Assembly: GCA_031550725.1 (NCBI GenBank)
Contig: JAVBOH010000010.1
Location: 1-36,708, forward strand
Direction of reading: 5' to 3'
Length of the DNA stretch: 36,708 nucleotides
Source of the DNA: UBA946 sp031550725
Lineage (GTDB): Bacteria > Bacillota > Clostridia > Oscillospirales > Ruminococcaceae
How positions within the stretch are numbered: the stretch's first letter is position 1; every line of letters starts with the position of its first letter. Shown in pieces: positions 7,295-15,500 of this stretch. The notes under the pieces were generated by a model. It did not search any database, was not told the DNA's origin, and worked only from the letters and a program-made list of their open reading frames with translations. Both the position numbers and the translations under genes were made by a program.

Positions 7295-8512
7295 ATGGCA
7301 TCAATTGAAAAAAGAGGAAACTCATATCGAATTAAAGTATCTTGTGGATACAAAGTTGACGGAAAACAGGTGGCACAGAAAATGACATGGACACCAGAGC
7401 CAGGAATGACCGAAAAGCAAATCGAAAAGGAAGTACAACGTCAAGCGATACTATTTGAAGAGGACTGCAAGCATGGACAGGTTGTATCGGCAGTAAAGTT
7501 TGAAACTTTTGCTGAGGAATGGTTTGAAGATTATGCAAAACTTAATCTGAAAAGCACTACATTTACTCGTCAGCGACAGCTTACAAAAAGAGTATATGCA
7601 GTATTGGGACACATTCGATTAGATAAAATCACAACTCGTGAAATTCAAAAGTTTATTAATAGTCTTGCCAAAGATGGTGTAAATCAAAATACTGGTAAAG
7701 CTTTATCACGAAAGACTATGATACACTATTTATCGTTCATTTCTACTGTTATTGATTATGCTATTAAGATGGACATGCTGACTGATAATCCTTGCAGACG
7801 TGTTACTATTCCTAAAGGCGGCAAGAAGGAGCGTAAAATACTAACAATTGAACAAACCGAGGATTTTATCAAGCTGCTACAAATTGCACCATTGAAATAT
7901 CAAGCATTTTTTAGTTTAGATATTTATAGTGGTATGCGTCGTGGTGAAATGCTTGGACTTGAGTGGAAAGATATTGATTTCAATACTGGTGTTATCCACA
8001 TTCAACGTACATCCAATTACACAAAAGCCAAAGGTATTTATACTGATACCACCAAAACAGAAAGCTCGGTGCGTTTTATTAAGGTTCCTATGGAAATTAT
8101 CAGTTTACTACTTCAATACAAAGCGGAACAGGATGCTGAACGTAAAAAATTAGGGGATAAGTGGAACGATACCGACAGGCTTTTTGTGAAGTGGGAGGGT
8201 TCTCCAATGAATCCGCAAACTCCATATGGATGGCTCAAAGAGTTTTGTGAAAAGCATGATTTTCCGTTCTATGGTATTCATCAATTCCGACATCTACATA
8301 CCAGTCTGCTTATCGGTGCAGGTATTGATCCAACCACAGTTTCGGGGATATTAGGTCACACCCAGGTTTCGACAACTTTAAATCTGTACAGCCATATGTT
8401 CAGGGAAAATCAAGTAAAAGCATGTGATGCTGTTGCAAATGCACTCAGTTTCACAAAGAAACCAGAGCAACCTATATCTGATGAAAACACCACCCAGAAA
8501 AGCACTGCATAA
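7295..8512 (+). CDS. int: Tyrosine recombinase (integrase) of mobilizable element
   Basis: A 405-residue Tn916-like integrase: N-terminal arm-binding domain (about 1-60), SAM-like core-binding domain (about 65-170) and catalytic domain (about 180-395). Active-site residues are Arg215 in SGMRRGE, His329 and Arg332 in HQFRHLH, His355 in GILGHTQ and Tyr365 in LNLYSHM. Together they catalyse site-specific integration and excision of the element. The HxxR motif reads HQFRHLH where HDLRHTH is common, a conservative change. An AGGAGG site precedes the ATG. The gene lies last in the element and converges on the tRNA genes; I cannot find a duplicated tRNA 3' end on the other side, so the attachment site is not resolved. 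Confidence 0.95.
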   Translation: MASIEKRGNSYRIKVSCGYKVDGKQVAQKMTWTPEPGMTEKQIEKEVQRQAILFEEDCKHGQVVSAVKFETFAEEWFEDYAKLNLKSTTFTRQRQLTKRVYAVLGHIRLDKITTREIQKFINSLAKDGVNQNTGKALSRKTMIHYLSFISTVIDYAIKMDMLTDNPCRRVTIPKGGKKERKILTIEQTEDFIKLLQIAPLKYQAFFSLDIYSGMRRGEMLGLEWKDIDFNTGVIHIQRTSNYTKAKGIYTDTTKTESSVRFIKVPMEIISLLLQYKAEQDAERKKLGDKWNDTDRLFVKWEGSPMNPQTPYGWLKEFCEKHDFPFYGIHQFRHLHTSLLIGAGIDPTTVSGILGHTQVSTTLNLYSHMFRENQVKACDAVANALSFTKKPEQPISDENTTQKSTA

Positions 8513-8520
8513 CAAAAAAT

Positions 8521-8542
8521 CCTGCCATTACAAAATGACAGG
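8521..8542 (-). terminator. Minus-directed terminator behind the integrase gene
   Basis: CCTGCCATT (8521-8529) and AATGACAGG (8534-8542) flank a 4-base loop. The one imperfect pair is a G-U wobble on the minus strand and a C-A mismatch on the plus strand, and the T-run (ATTTTTTGTT) lies on the minus side. It therefore stops transcription arriving from the tRNA side, not the integrase transcript. Confidence 0.6.
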
Positions 8543-8606
8543 AGAAGTTACGACACGTTAGAATAAGTCCCAAGTAAGACCCAAACGTAAAATTTGCGAT
8601 AAAAAC

Positions 8607-8644
8607 AACTAAAGAAAACACGTATCTGCGTGTTCTCCTTAGTT
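8607..8644 (-). terminator. Terminator of the tRNA-Met/tRNA-Glu transcript
   Basis: On the minus strand this forms a 16-bp stem, with two G-U wobbles, around a 6-base loop (8623-8628), followed by GTTTTTA. It lies six bases after the tRNA-Glu CCA end. On the plus strand the two wobbles would be mismatches, which fixes its direction. Confidence 0.85.
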
Positions 8645-8650
8645 CTAAGC

Positions 8651-8725
8651 TGGTGACCCGTATGGGAATTGAACCCATGATTCCGCCGTGAAAGGGCGGC
8701 GTCTTAACCTCTTGACCAACGGGCC
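8651..8725 (-). tRNA. tRNA-Glu (anticodon TTC)
   Basis: A 75-base cloverleaf on the minus strand with encoded CCA (8651-8653). The acceptor GGCCCGT pairs with ACGGGTC (one G-U), the anticodon loop is CTTTCAC within a CCGCC/GGCGG stem, and the T-arm reads TGGGTTCAATTCCCA. TTC anticodon means glutamate. It is transcribed after tRNA-Met and stops at the hairpin at 8607-8644. Confidence 0.96.
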
Positions 8726-8731
8726 GAATAA

Positions 8732-8756
8732 TTAACGTCACGATACATGACGTTAA
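8732..8756 (-). repeat. Spacer hairpin between the two tRNAs
   Basis: A perfect 9-bp inverted repeat, TTAACGTCA (8732-8740) and TGACGTTAA (8748-8756), with a 7-base loop, fills most of the 33-base spacer between tRNA-Met and tRNA-Glu. It probably guides processing of the tRNA precursor. There is no T-run. Confidence 0.6.
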
Positions 8757-8758
8757 AA

Positions 8759-8834
8759 TGGTAGCGGCAGTGAGATTTGAACTTACGACCTACCGGGTAT
8801 GAACCGGTTGCTCTAGCCACTGAGCTATACCGCC
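8759..8834 (-). tRNA. tRNA-Met (anticodon CAT)
   Basis: A 76-base cloverleaf on the minus strand with encoded CCA. The acceptor GGCGGTA pairs with TGCCGCT (two G-U pairs), and the anticodon stem ACCGG/CCGGT encloses TTCATAC, giving anticodon CAT. The T-stem has one A-C mismatch. The first acceptor pair is formed (G-U), which fits an elongator tRNA better than an initiator; a lysidine-modified tRNA-Ile cannot be excluded by eye. Confidence 0.9.
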
Positions 8835-8875
8835 ATGTTAAGCGATTTACATAATCGGTTTGTGCAACGTAAATT

Positions 8876-8904
8876 ATTATACTACAAAACAACCCATCTG
8901 TCAA
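8876..8904 (-). promoter_or_regulatory. Promoter of the tRNA transcript
   Basis: On the minus strand TTGACA (8899-8904), 17 bases, TATAAT (8876-8881): a consensus housekeeping promoter about 35 bases upstream of tRNA-Met. Between it and the phosphatase promoter (8905-9077) I see no further feature. Confidence 0.85.
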
Positions 8905-9077
8905 CACTTTTTGCAAAAAAAAATCAAATAAGTGAAAATACACAACGTTGTTATTGGATATATAGGGTTATGTAGTATATATTGCACATGTAATTTGAGA
9001 TGATTCTGAGAAAAAGTGAATATGCAGTAAAAAATCACATTGGGTTTATTCAGTGTTTCTTAACGAAAAAAATTTAC

Positions 9078-9106
9078 TTGTGTATTTGATGGAAATGAGT
9101 TATAAT
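9078..9106 (+). promoter_or_regulatory. Promoter of phosphatase-membrane protein-RluA operon
   Basis: TTGTGT (9078-9083), 17 bases, TATAAT (9101-9106), giving a leader of about 100 AT-rich bases before the phosphatase ATG at 9215. The -10 is perfect, the -35 moderate. Confidence 0.5.
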
Positions 9107-9214
9107 AAATATGTATTAGTATATAAAAATATCATAATTAAATTTAAACAATAAGCTTTATGATAAAATTATTAAAGTCATATATAAATATTCAGAAAGG
9201 GAATAATTACATTT

Positions 9215-9835
9215 ATGAAGGGTTACAGAATTAGTTTTCTTCGTCACGGTCAAACTGATGCGAATGAAAAAGGAATTTATATAGGGAAAACCGATTATCC
9301 ACTATCGGAAGCAGGGATGGAGGAACTTCAGAATAAATATGATTTATATGAATATCCAATAGTACAGAGAGTGTATTCCAGTCCGTTGATAAGAGCAATA
9401 CAATCAGCTGAAATAATGTTTCCTGACAGGCAAATTGTAATTTGTGATTATTTAAGAGAAATGGATTTTGGCGTGTTTGAGGGATTGTCTGTTGATAATC
9501 TGATAGAACTTGAAAGTTATAAAAAATGGTTAAAAGGCGGACTTGATAATCCGCCTCCAAACGGTGAAAGCTTACGTGATATGATGGCGAGATGCTATAA
9601 TGCTCTTGATTTAATAATAAATGATATGATGCGTGAGGGGATTACTCATGCTGGCGTTGTGACTCATTCGGGTATACTGATGAACATGATGTCATGCTTT
9701 GGAATGCCAAAATATAATCCAATGGATTTGGCTTGCGGTGTCGGTGAGGGTTATGAAATCATGGTAACAGCAATGTTATGGCAAAATGGAAATACTTTTG
9801 AAATTCTTGGTAAGATACCAAATATTGAAGAATGA
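9215..9835 (+). CDS. Histidine phosphatase family protein (phosphoglycerate-mutase-like)
   Basis: A 206-residue protein with the full phosphoglycerate-mutase-like active site: FLRHGQTDANEKG with His11, YSSPLIRAIQSAEI, the LREMDFGVFEG acid loop, and GVVTHSGILM with the second His. It resembles CobC/GpmB-type phosphatases, but no cobalamin genes are nearby and the substrate is unknown. It is the first gene of a probable operon with a membrane protein (28-base gap) and an RluA-type synthase (26-base gap). It is a distant paralogue of the phosphatase at 3890-4447, from which it differs in keeping the usual RHG motif. Confidence 0.86.
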   Translation: MKGYRISFLRHGQTDANEKGIYIGKTDYPLSEAGMEELQNKYDLYEYPIVQRVYSSPLIRAIQSAEIMFPDRQIVICDYLREMDFGVFEGLSVDNLIELESYKKWLKGGLDNPPPNGESLRDMMARCYNALDLIINDMMREGITHAGVVTHSGILMNMMSCFGMPKYNPMDLACGVGEGYEIMVTAMLWQNGNTFEILGKIPNIEE

Positions 9836-9863
9836 TTTTAATAATTTATGAGGAGGGAAGTTC

Positions 9864-10727
9864 ATGGCTTTAAAAGGCAGTCAGCAATTGAAAAAAAATG
9901 CATTAGACAGGCTTTCGGTTTGCTGGGGTGAGACAACTGGAATATACTTTATGAATTTTGGTTATGTACTTCTTATCTTTGTTATATGGATTGCCATAGC
10001 GCTTCTAACAGTGGGTATAACTAATTTATATTCATTAAAAACTGATGGTATATTAGCGGTCAAGCTTGTTAAAATAATCATTTATACAGTATTTTTGTTA
10101 ATCGTTTCATATATAATAAAAATACCGTTTAATTTCGGTAAATGCTGGTATTTGCTGCAAAATGCGAAGGGTAATTCTGTTCAGGCGAGCAGCTTGTTTA
10201 CTTGCTATACAAGTTCAAAAAGATTTTTTGATACTATAAAAATCGAAGTTATACTAGCTATTAAAAAGATTTTATTTGGAATACCTCTTATTTTTATTGG
10301 ACTTTTGGAAATTTTTCTTTGGAATATAATTATTGAAAAGTATGGCGCTGTTTGGTATACTGTTTCAACTGTATTTATTATTCTGACTGCTTGCTGCCTG
10401 GTGGCTGTTTATTATATTTTCACGTTAAGATATAGATTAGTTCCGTATATTTATGCTCAAAATCCAGATCGCTCGTCAAAGGAAATAATTAAGAATGGCG
10501 AGAAAATGATGTATGGCAGGGAAAGTTATATGATTGAAATTATTATGTCAATGGTTAAGTGGTTTATTCCATGTATTTTAATTTTTCCCTCAATTTTTAT
10601 AATTCCGTATATGATGCTGGTATATTCAGGTGCAGTAAATGAAATAATCGAGAATTATTCTGATTTTCATGGCACTATACAGGACAAGCCAAAGGTTTCA
10701 TCTTCAAGATTTAAACAGTATTCATAA
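9864..10727 (+). CDS. DUF975-like integral membrane protein
   Basis: A 287-residue protein with about five to six membrane segments (for example near residues 28-52, 68-90, 128-152, 160-185 and 230-262). The stretch RYRLVPYIYAQNPDRSSKEIIKNGEKMM resembles the signature of DUF975 proteins, in which a short amphipathic helix after an NP motif precedes the last membrane segments. It is therefore a likely distant relative of the DUF975 gene at 24949-25614. Function unknown. An AGGAGGG site lies upstream of the ATG and it lies between the phosphatase and RluA genes in one operon. Confidence 0.7.
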   Translation: MALKGSQQLKKNALDRLSVCWGETTGIYFMNFGYVLLIFVIWIAIALLTVGITNLYSLKTDGILAVKLVKIIIYTVFLLIVSYIIKIPFNFGKCWYLLQNAKGNSVQASSLFTCYTSSKRFFDTIKIEVILAIKKILFGIPLIFIGLLEIFLWNIIIEKYGAVWYTVSTVFIILTACCLVAVYYIFTLRYRLVPYIYAQNPDRSSKEIIKNGEKMMYGRESYMIEIIMSMVKWFIPCILIFPSIFIIPYMMLVYSGAVNEIIENYSDFHGTIQDKPKVSSSRFKQYS

Positions 10728-10753
10728 AAACATATATCGTAGGGGAAAAAGGT

Positions 10754-11611
10754 TTGAAAAGAGAAATAAGCTTTATAGTTTCGGAAAATGAAAATAATTT
10801 TTCAACGGGAGAACTTCTGAGAATCAGAGGTGTCTCCCGTCGCCTTGTTAATAAATTAAAACGTACGGAGGATGGTATCACATGCAATGGTGTACATATA
10901 CGCACCGTGGATAGTGTAAAAACAGGCGATGTTATTTCTATTGCAATGGAGGATAGCAAGGTGCTTGAGGCTAATTCAGCGCTTAATGTCCCTATTGTAT
11001 ATGACGATGATGATGTTGTGGTTTTTAACAAGCCGATTGGTATGCCTGTGCACCCGTCAATAAAGCATCAGGGGGATACACTTGGAAATTATTTTTCTTA
11101 TTTATATCCAGAGTACACATTCAGGCCAATAAACAGACTGGATAGAGATACATCAGGATTATGTGCAGTTGCAAAAAATGCACACTCTGCAAATGTGCTC
11201 CAGCACAATATAGATAAGATTTATTTTGCTGTGGTATGTGGTGTGATAAATGAGAGCGGACGTATAAATGCACCGATAGGACGTGAGGATGAGTCTATTA
11301 TAAAGCGTGTTGTTCGTGACGATGGACAGGATGCTGTTACTGACTATACTATTATACAGGGAAATGATGAATATACGCTCGTTCGTGTTAAACTTCAAAC
11401 AGGCAGAACACATCAGATAAGGGTGCATTTTTCACATATAGGTTATCCGCTTGCGGGCGATAATATGTATGGCGGAATTACAAAGGATATTTCAGCACAG
11501 GCACTTCATTGCGGTGAATTAAGCTTTGTTCATCCTGTTACAAAAGAAAAAATCGGACTAGTTTCGGAAATTCGTGATGATATGGCAAGGCTTGTAGAAA
11601 ACATTAGTTAG
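10754..11611 (+). CDS. RluA-family pseudouridine synthase
   Basis: A 285-residue protein with an N-terminal S4-like RNA-binding segment (about 15-65, LLRIRGVSRRLVNKLKR) and a catalytic domain. The hallmark motif NRLDRDTSGL has catalytic Asp130, and the later LQTGRTHQIRVHF stretch is typical of RluA/RluD enzymes. These convert uridines in rRNA or tRNA to pseudouridine; which site is not decided by the sequence. It starts at a TTG with an AGGGGAAAAAGG region upstream; no ATG lies in a better position. Last gene of the phosphatase-membrane-RluA operon; no strong terminator follows. Confidence 0.93.
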   Translation: MKREISFIVSENENNFSTGELLRIRGVSRRLVNKLKRTEDGITCNGVHIRTVDSVKTGDVISIAMEDSKVLEANSALNVPIVYDDDDVVVFNKPIGMPVHPSIKHQGDTLGNYFSYLYPEYTFRPINRLDRDTSGLCAVAKNAHSANVLQHNIDKIYFAVVCGVINESGRINAPIGREDESIIKRVVRDDGQDAVTDYTIIQGNDEYTLVRVKLQTGRTHQIRVHFSHIGYPLAGDNMYGGITKDISAQALHCGELSFVHPVTKEKIGLVSEIRDDMARLVENIS

Positions 11612-11636
11612 TGTAATCAACGTAAAAAGTTACAAC

Positions 11637-11663
11637 TGTAACCATTTTGTAACCGTATGTAAA
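11637..11663 (+). promoter_or_regulatory. WalR-box-like repeat, distal copy
   Basis: TGTAAC (11637-11642), 5 bases, TGTAAC (11648-11653) is a perfect match to the WalR (YycF) consensus TGT(A/T)A(A/T/C)-N5-TGT(A/T)A(A/T/C). A third half-site, TGTAAA (11658-11663), follows after 4 bases. It lies 25 bases after the RluA stop and 340 bases upstream of the cell-wall peptidase gene. Known rule, inferred role. Confidence 0.45.
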
Positions 11664-11863
11664 CGTTTAAATATGTAGTTTAAGCAGCTTTTATTAATTT
11701 TGTGATTAAACATATCTTAAATATATAGGTGTGGCTTTTACTTACGTATAACATAAGTGTGCATTTTATAGATATTGATGTGGCAAAGTAGCTAAAAATG
11801 TGGAATATAATTATTAATAACGCCAAAAAAGATGAACTAAATATTATTATATTGGCAGCGGTG

Positions 11864-11891
11864 TTGATTTTTCTCAAAAAAGAGGTATAAT
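11864..11891 (+). promoter_or_regulatory. Promoter upstream of the M23 peptidase gene
   Basis: TTGATT (11864-11869), 16 bases, TATAAT (11886-11891). A second -10-like TATGAT lies at 11940-11945 without a good -35; the proximal WalR-like box at 11901-11917 would be centred near -43 relative to that second start, a normal activator position. The rest of the gap 11612-12004 is AT-rich. Confidence 0.5.
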
Positions 11892-11917
11892 GTTAAAAGA
11901 TGTTACTGTTTTGTAAC
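11891..11917 (+). promoter_or_regulatory. WalR-box-like repeat, proximal copy
   Basis: TGTTAC (11901-11906), 5 bases, TGTAAC (11912-11917) fits the WalR consensus, with an extra half-site TGTTAA (11891-11896) four bases before it. The half-site arrangement mirrors the distal copy. WalR controls cell-wall hydrolases in Firmicutes, and the gene downstream is one. Confidence 0.5.
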
Positions 11918-12004
11918 TCTTTTGGATAATTTGAATAATTATGATATTTAATAAATGGAATAAAGAGATAGAAATTCCAATTTTAACAGTTAGGAGATGT
12001 TTTA

Positions 12005-13876
12005 ATGAACGAAGAACGTCATGAGTTGAGTTTAACAGATGACTCTTCGACAGAACAAAAAACAGATGATTCTGCTATAAATAGCTCAAATAAATTTGAG
12101 ATGCTTATAACAAATGTCGGTGCACTTGTTACAGGAACTGCTAAGGTTACTGCATTTAAGTCTATCCAGCTTACTGTAAAGGTTTTACAGAAGACGGCAT
12201 TGCTTTTAGCACCTTTAAAACACAATATTCATTATGCTTTGAAAAGAGTTTTACGCGGCTTTGGCAAAAAGTTTGTTGCATTTACTGAATCGGTTGTTGA
12301 AACTGAGAAGAAATTTTCTAAGAGAAAGTCACAGCTTGGATTTAAAAAGGCTGTTTCACTTCTTTTGGTTGATTTCGCAGGAGATTTAAGACAGAATAAA
12401 AACACTTTGCGTACTTTAATTAATCATGCTGCACCTGTTTTGGCTGTTGCATTGCTTGTGTCAGTTGTAAATAAGACTGCATCCGTTGATTATGGCATTT
12501 CAGTTGGATATAACGGTCAGACACTTGGCGTTGTAACTACTGAATCTATTATTGATGAAGCGCAGAAAACTATATCGGGACGTGCTACATATTATGATAC
12601 AGGTTCACAAAATCCTGTTGCAGCAACTTTTTCGATAACTCCTCTTACTTCTGTTGATGAGGTTATTGATGAAAATGAATTAGTTAATATGATAGCTGAA
12701 GCTGAACAGCTTCCCGAGCTTGATTTTATTGAAAACAACAGCGATATACCTGTGTTTGAAACGTTTAGTTTGGGCAGTGAATCGTTTGATGATGTTGAAT
12801 CTGATAAAATCAGAGCATATCCTGTTACTGTAAATGGCGAATCAATCGGTGCTGTTACTGAATTTAATAAAATTGAAGAATATTTAAATTCCATGAAAGC
12901 ACAGTATTTGACTGAAGATGTTGTTTCTGTTGGCTTTGACAAGGAAATTGAATATGGATATGAACAGTATGTAAGTCCTGATGATATTTGTTCACAACAG
13001 GATATTATCGATATATTCACTTCAATTGTTTCCGAACCTGTTTATTATGAGGTTCAGGAAGGTGATAATCCTTGGCAGATTTCAAGAGATAATAACATGA
13101 CTGAAGATGAGCTCAAGCAGTGTTTTATCACTCACAGAGGTGAGATTATTGAGGATATTACTGAAAATTGTCCTATTGGTGCAATTATTCAGTTAAGCGC
13201 TGAAGTTCCTTACCTGCAGCCTCTTATTACTAAAGAAGTTACTTATAAGAAAACTATTGATTTTGATACTGTTTACACTGATGATGACGATATGTATAAG
13301 GGTGAAACAGAAATTGATGTCAAAGGTGTTGAGGGTAAAAAGAGAATTTATGCTCTTGTTACTTATAAAAATGGCAAGGCTGTTAGCCGTGAAATTCTAA
13401 GCGAAGAAATTGTATCTGAGCCTGTAACACAGTATGCACGTGTTGGTACTCGTAAAACTATTACTCCTGTCAGTGAGGGCAGCGGCGGCTCAGGCGATTA
13501 TTTCTGGCCTGTTGGCGGCGGCTATATCTCAGCATATCAGGGTGATGGAAGAGGACATAAGGGTATTGATATTGCAGCACCATACGGAACTCCAATTTAT
13601 GCTGCATCAAACGGTACAATCGATACACTTGTTTCATCAGGCTGGGGCAGTGGTTATGGTAACCACATTGTCATGGATAATGATGATGGAAATGTTTGTA
13701 TGTATGCACATATGTCATATATTGCTGATGGCTTGTCTGAGGGTGACTATGTTGTTAAGGGTCAGCTTATTGGTTATGTTGGCAGTACTGGCGACTCAAG
13801 CGGTAATCACTTGCATTTTGAAGTTCGCTCTGGTAATGGTAAATACTACAACCCTTGCGATTATGTAACGCAATAA
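12005..13876 (+). CDS. Membrane-anchored LysM-G5-M23 cell-wall peptidase
   Basis: A 623-residue protein. Residues 1-140 are a hydrophilic, probably cytoplasmic, region without a signal peptide; one membrane segment follows (about 141-158, APVLAVALLVSVV). The rest should face outward: a region of unclear fold (160-345), a LysM-like domain (about 347-395, YEVQEGDNPWQISRDNNM), a G5 domain (about 409-485) and a LytM/M23 peptidase domain (about 495-620). Zinc ligands are His518 and Asp522 in GHKGIDIAAPYG and His604 in HLHFEV, with His602 also kept, so it is likely active on peptidoglycan cross-bridges. The AGGAG site precedes the ATG. Upstream WalR-like boxes fit a role in wall growth; a sporulation role is an alternative because M23/G5 proteins also act there. 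A strong terminator follows. Confidence 0.92.
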   Translation: MNEERHELSLTDDSSTEQKTDDSAINSSNKFEMLITNVGALVTGTAKVTAFKSIQLTVKVLQKTALLLAPLKHNIHYALKRVLRGFGKKFVAFTESVVETEKKFSKRKSQLGFKKAVSLLLVDFAGDLRQNKNTLRTLINHAAPVLAVALLVSVVNKTASVDYGISVGYNGQTLGVVTTESIIDEAQKTISGRATYYDTGSQNPVAATFSITPLTSVDEVIDENELVNMIAEAEQLPELDFIENNSDIPVFETFSLGSESFDDVESDKIRAYPVTVNGESIGAVTEFNKIEEYLNSMKAQYLTEDVVSVGFDKEIEYGYEQYVSPDDICSQQDIIDIFTSIVSEPVYYEVQEGDNPWQISRDNNMTEDELKQCFITHRGEIIEDITENCPIGAIIQLSAEVPYLQPLITKEVTYKKTIDFDTVYTDDDDMYKGETEIDVKGVEGKKRIYALVTYKNGKAVSREILSEEIVSEPVTQYARVGTRKTITPVSEGSGGSGDYFWPVGGGYISAYQGDGRGHKGIDIAAPYGTPIYAASNGTIDTLVSSGWGSGYGNHIVMDNDDGNVCMYAHMSYIADGLSEGDYVVKGQLIGYVGSTGDSSGNHLHFEVRSGNGKYYNPCDYVTQ

Positions 13877-13886
13877 TAATATTTTA

Positions 13887-13916
13887 CAAGGCTGTCTTTT
13901 GACAGCCTTGTTTTTT
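13887..13916 (+). terminator. Terminator of the M23 peptidase gene
   Basis: A perfect 10-bp stem (CAAGGCTGTC at 13887-13896, GACAGCCTTG at 13901-13910) with a TTTT loop and a run of six T. It overlaps the frame upstream of the MFS gene, which confirms that the transporter starts further down. Confidence 0.93.
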
Positions 13917-13934
13917 CTGAAAGGACATAAATTT

Positions 13935-15134
13935 GTGAAAAGTAAATTTAACTACAACCATACAATATATGCTTGCTATGTCGGGTATATTTCGCAGGCT
14001 ATTGTAAATAATTTTGTACCGCTATTATTTGTAACATTTCAAAAAAGCTTTAATATAACTCTTGAGCAGATAGCTTTTCTTGTTACAATGAATTTCGGTA
14101 TCCAGCTTTTAATTGATGCATTTTGTGCTAAGCTTGTTGATAAGGTTGGATATAGAATGTCGATATGTGCAGCACACGTTTTTGTTGCGGCTGGCTTAGT
14201 TGGATTAGCAATTTTTCCATATGTATTTTCAAATGCATATGCAGGGATTTTGACTGCTATTGCAATATATGCTGTTGGCGGCGGATTAACAGAAGTGCTT
14301 ATCAGCCCTATTGTTGAGGCTTGTCCTACTGAGAAAAAATCAGCGGCAATGAGTATTCTTCATTCATTTTATATGTGGGGAATGGTTTTTGTAATTATAG
14401 TGTCAACGTTGTTTTTTAAAGCTGCTGGCATTGAAAACTGGCGTATGCTTGCTGTTATATGGGCGATAATACCGACATTCAATGTTTTCTTCTTTATGCT
14501 TGTTCCGATAAACAAGCTTAATGAGGACGGTGAGGATATCCCTGCAAGAAAACTGTTTTCTATGAAAATATTTTGGCTTTTAGGTGTTCTTATGATTTGT
14601 GCCGGCGCCGCTGAACAGGCGATGAGCCAGTGGGCGTCCGCTTTTGCCGAGATGGGACTTAATATATCAAAAACAGCAGGGGATATTGCAGGACCATGTG
14701 CAATGGCGGTACTAGCAGGTGTTGCAAGACTTTTATATGGTAAATTCAGCGATAAGATCAAGCTTAAGCGTCTGATGGTTATTAGCTCTGTTGGGTGCAT
14801 TGTATGCTATATTCTTGCAGGAACTGATATTCATCCGCTATTGTCACTGGCAGGCTGCGCATTGTGTGGTTTATGTACAGGTATAATGTGGCCTGGTACG
14901 TTTAGTATTGCCGCTAAGGAGTGTTCAAGGGGTGGAACTATGCTGTTTGCTTTACTAGCCTTATTCGGCGACGTAGGATGTGCAGCAGGGCCTGCTGTTG
15001 TTGGGTTGGTTTCCAACGCTGCGGGCGGTAATCTATCAAGCGGACTTTTGATGGGTATTGTATTCCCAGTTGTAATGGTAATCGGATTGCTTTTGCTAAG
15101 AAAATCAAAACCATCTAAACAACAAAGCGTATAA
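13935..15134 (+). CDS. MFS transporter
   Basis: About 400 residues from the GTG at 13935, with an AAAGGA site eight bases upstream. An upstream TTG at 13899 lies inside the preceding terminator and is unlikely. The protein has about 12 membrane segments in two six-helix halves with a short central loop (NKLNEDGEDIPARK, about residue 195). LVDKVGYRMS and YGKFSDKIKLKRLM are the two copies of the MFS loop 2-3 signature, found in each half. It resembles the FucP/sugar-type MFS group, but the substrate cannot be read from the sequence. It lies alone between two terminators or promoters, so it is probably monocistronic. Confidence 0.85.
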   Translation: MKSKFNYNHTIYACYVGYISQAIVNNFVPLLFVTFQKSFNITLEQIAFLVTMNFGIQLLIDAFCAKLVDKVGYRMSICAAHVFVAAGLVGLAIFPYVFSNAYAGILTAIAIYAVGGGLTEVLISPIVEACPTEKKSAAMSILHSFYMWGMVFVIIVSTLFFKAAGIENWRMLAVIWAIIPTFNVFFFMLVPINKLNEDGEDIPARKLFSMKIFWLLGVLMICAGAAEQAMSQWASAFAEMGLNISKTAGDIAGPCAMAVLAGVARLLYGKFSDKIKLKRLMVISSVGCIVCYILAGTDIHPLLSLAGCALCGLCTGIMWPGTFSIAAKECSRGGTMLFALLALFGDVGCAAGPAVVGLVSNAAGGNLSSGLLMGIVFPVVMVIGLLLLRKSKPSKQQSV

Positions 15135-15253
15135 AAATAAAATCTAAAATATTTTGAATATTTTATTTTGTATAAACCCTGCTTTTTAGCTGCTTTTCAT
15201 ATACTTATTGTAATTTAAATCGTGGAAATTATTATTTGTAAAGCGAAAAAGTA

Positions 15254-15282
15254 TTGACAAATATAAAAAAGTGTGTTATAAT
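15254..15282 (+). promoter_or_regulatory. Strong promoter P1 in ORF-free region
   Basis: TTGACA (15254-15259), 17 bases, TATAAT (15277-15282): a perfect consensus promoter with no ORF for 470 bases. The RNA would start near 15289 and begin with an AATGAT...ATCATT pair (15298-15303 with 15337-15342) and an AATACG...CGTATT hairpin (15350-15368). Confidence 0.75.
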
Positions 15283-15465
15283 AATAAATTAATCTAAAAT
15301 GATATACTGGATAAAATGTGTAGGATATGGATAAAAATCATTCTAAAGTAATACGTTTGTTCCGTATTCTGCAAACTTTTATTGTTTAATATTGGTGATA
15401 AGCTATATAATAAATGGTAGTTTGTTGTGCAATCATACGAAACTAAAAAAAATGCTCTGAAACTG

Positions 15466-15494
15466 TTGACGTATTGCCAAATATGGTTTATAAT
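15466..15494 (+). promoter_or_regulatory. Strong promoter P2 in ORF-free region
   Basis: TTGACG (15466-15471), 17 bases, TATAAT (15489-15494), one mismatch to consensus. Start expected near 15501, exactly where a hairpin arm (GATGTTA) begins. Confidence 0.75.
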
Positions 15495-15500
15495 ATATTT

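Noticed and set aside
8651..8725. tRNA-Glu as the integration target of the mobilizable element
   Set aside because: No copy of its 3' end was seen on the left side and the tRNA's own terminator remains between it and the integrase gene.
13434..13868. 144-codon ORF on the plus strand inside the M23 gene
   Set aside because: It lies in another frame of the conserved M23/G5 coding region, has no ribosome-binding site and an implausible composition.
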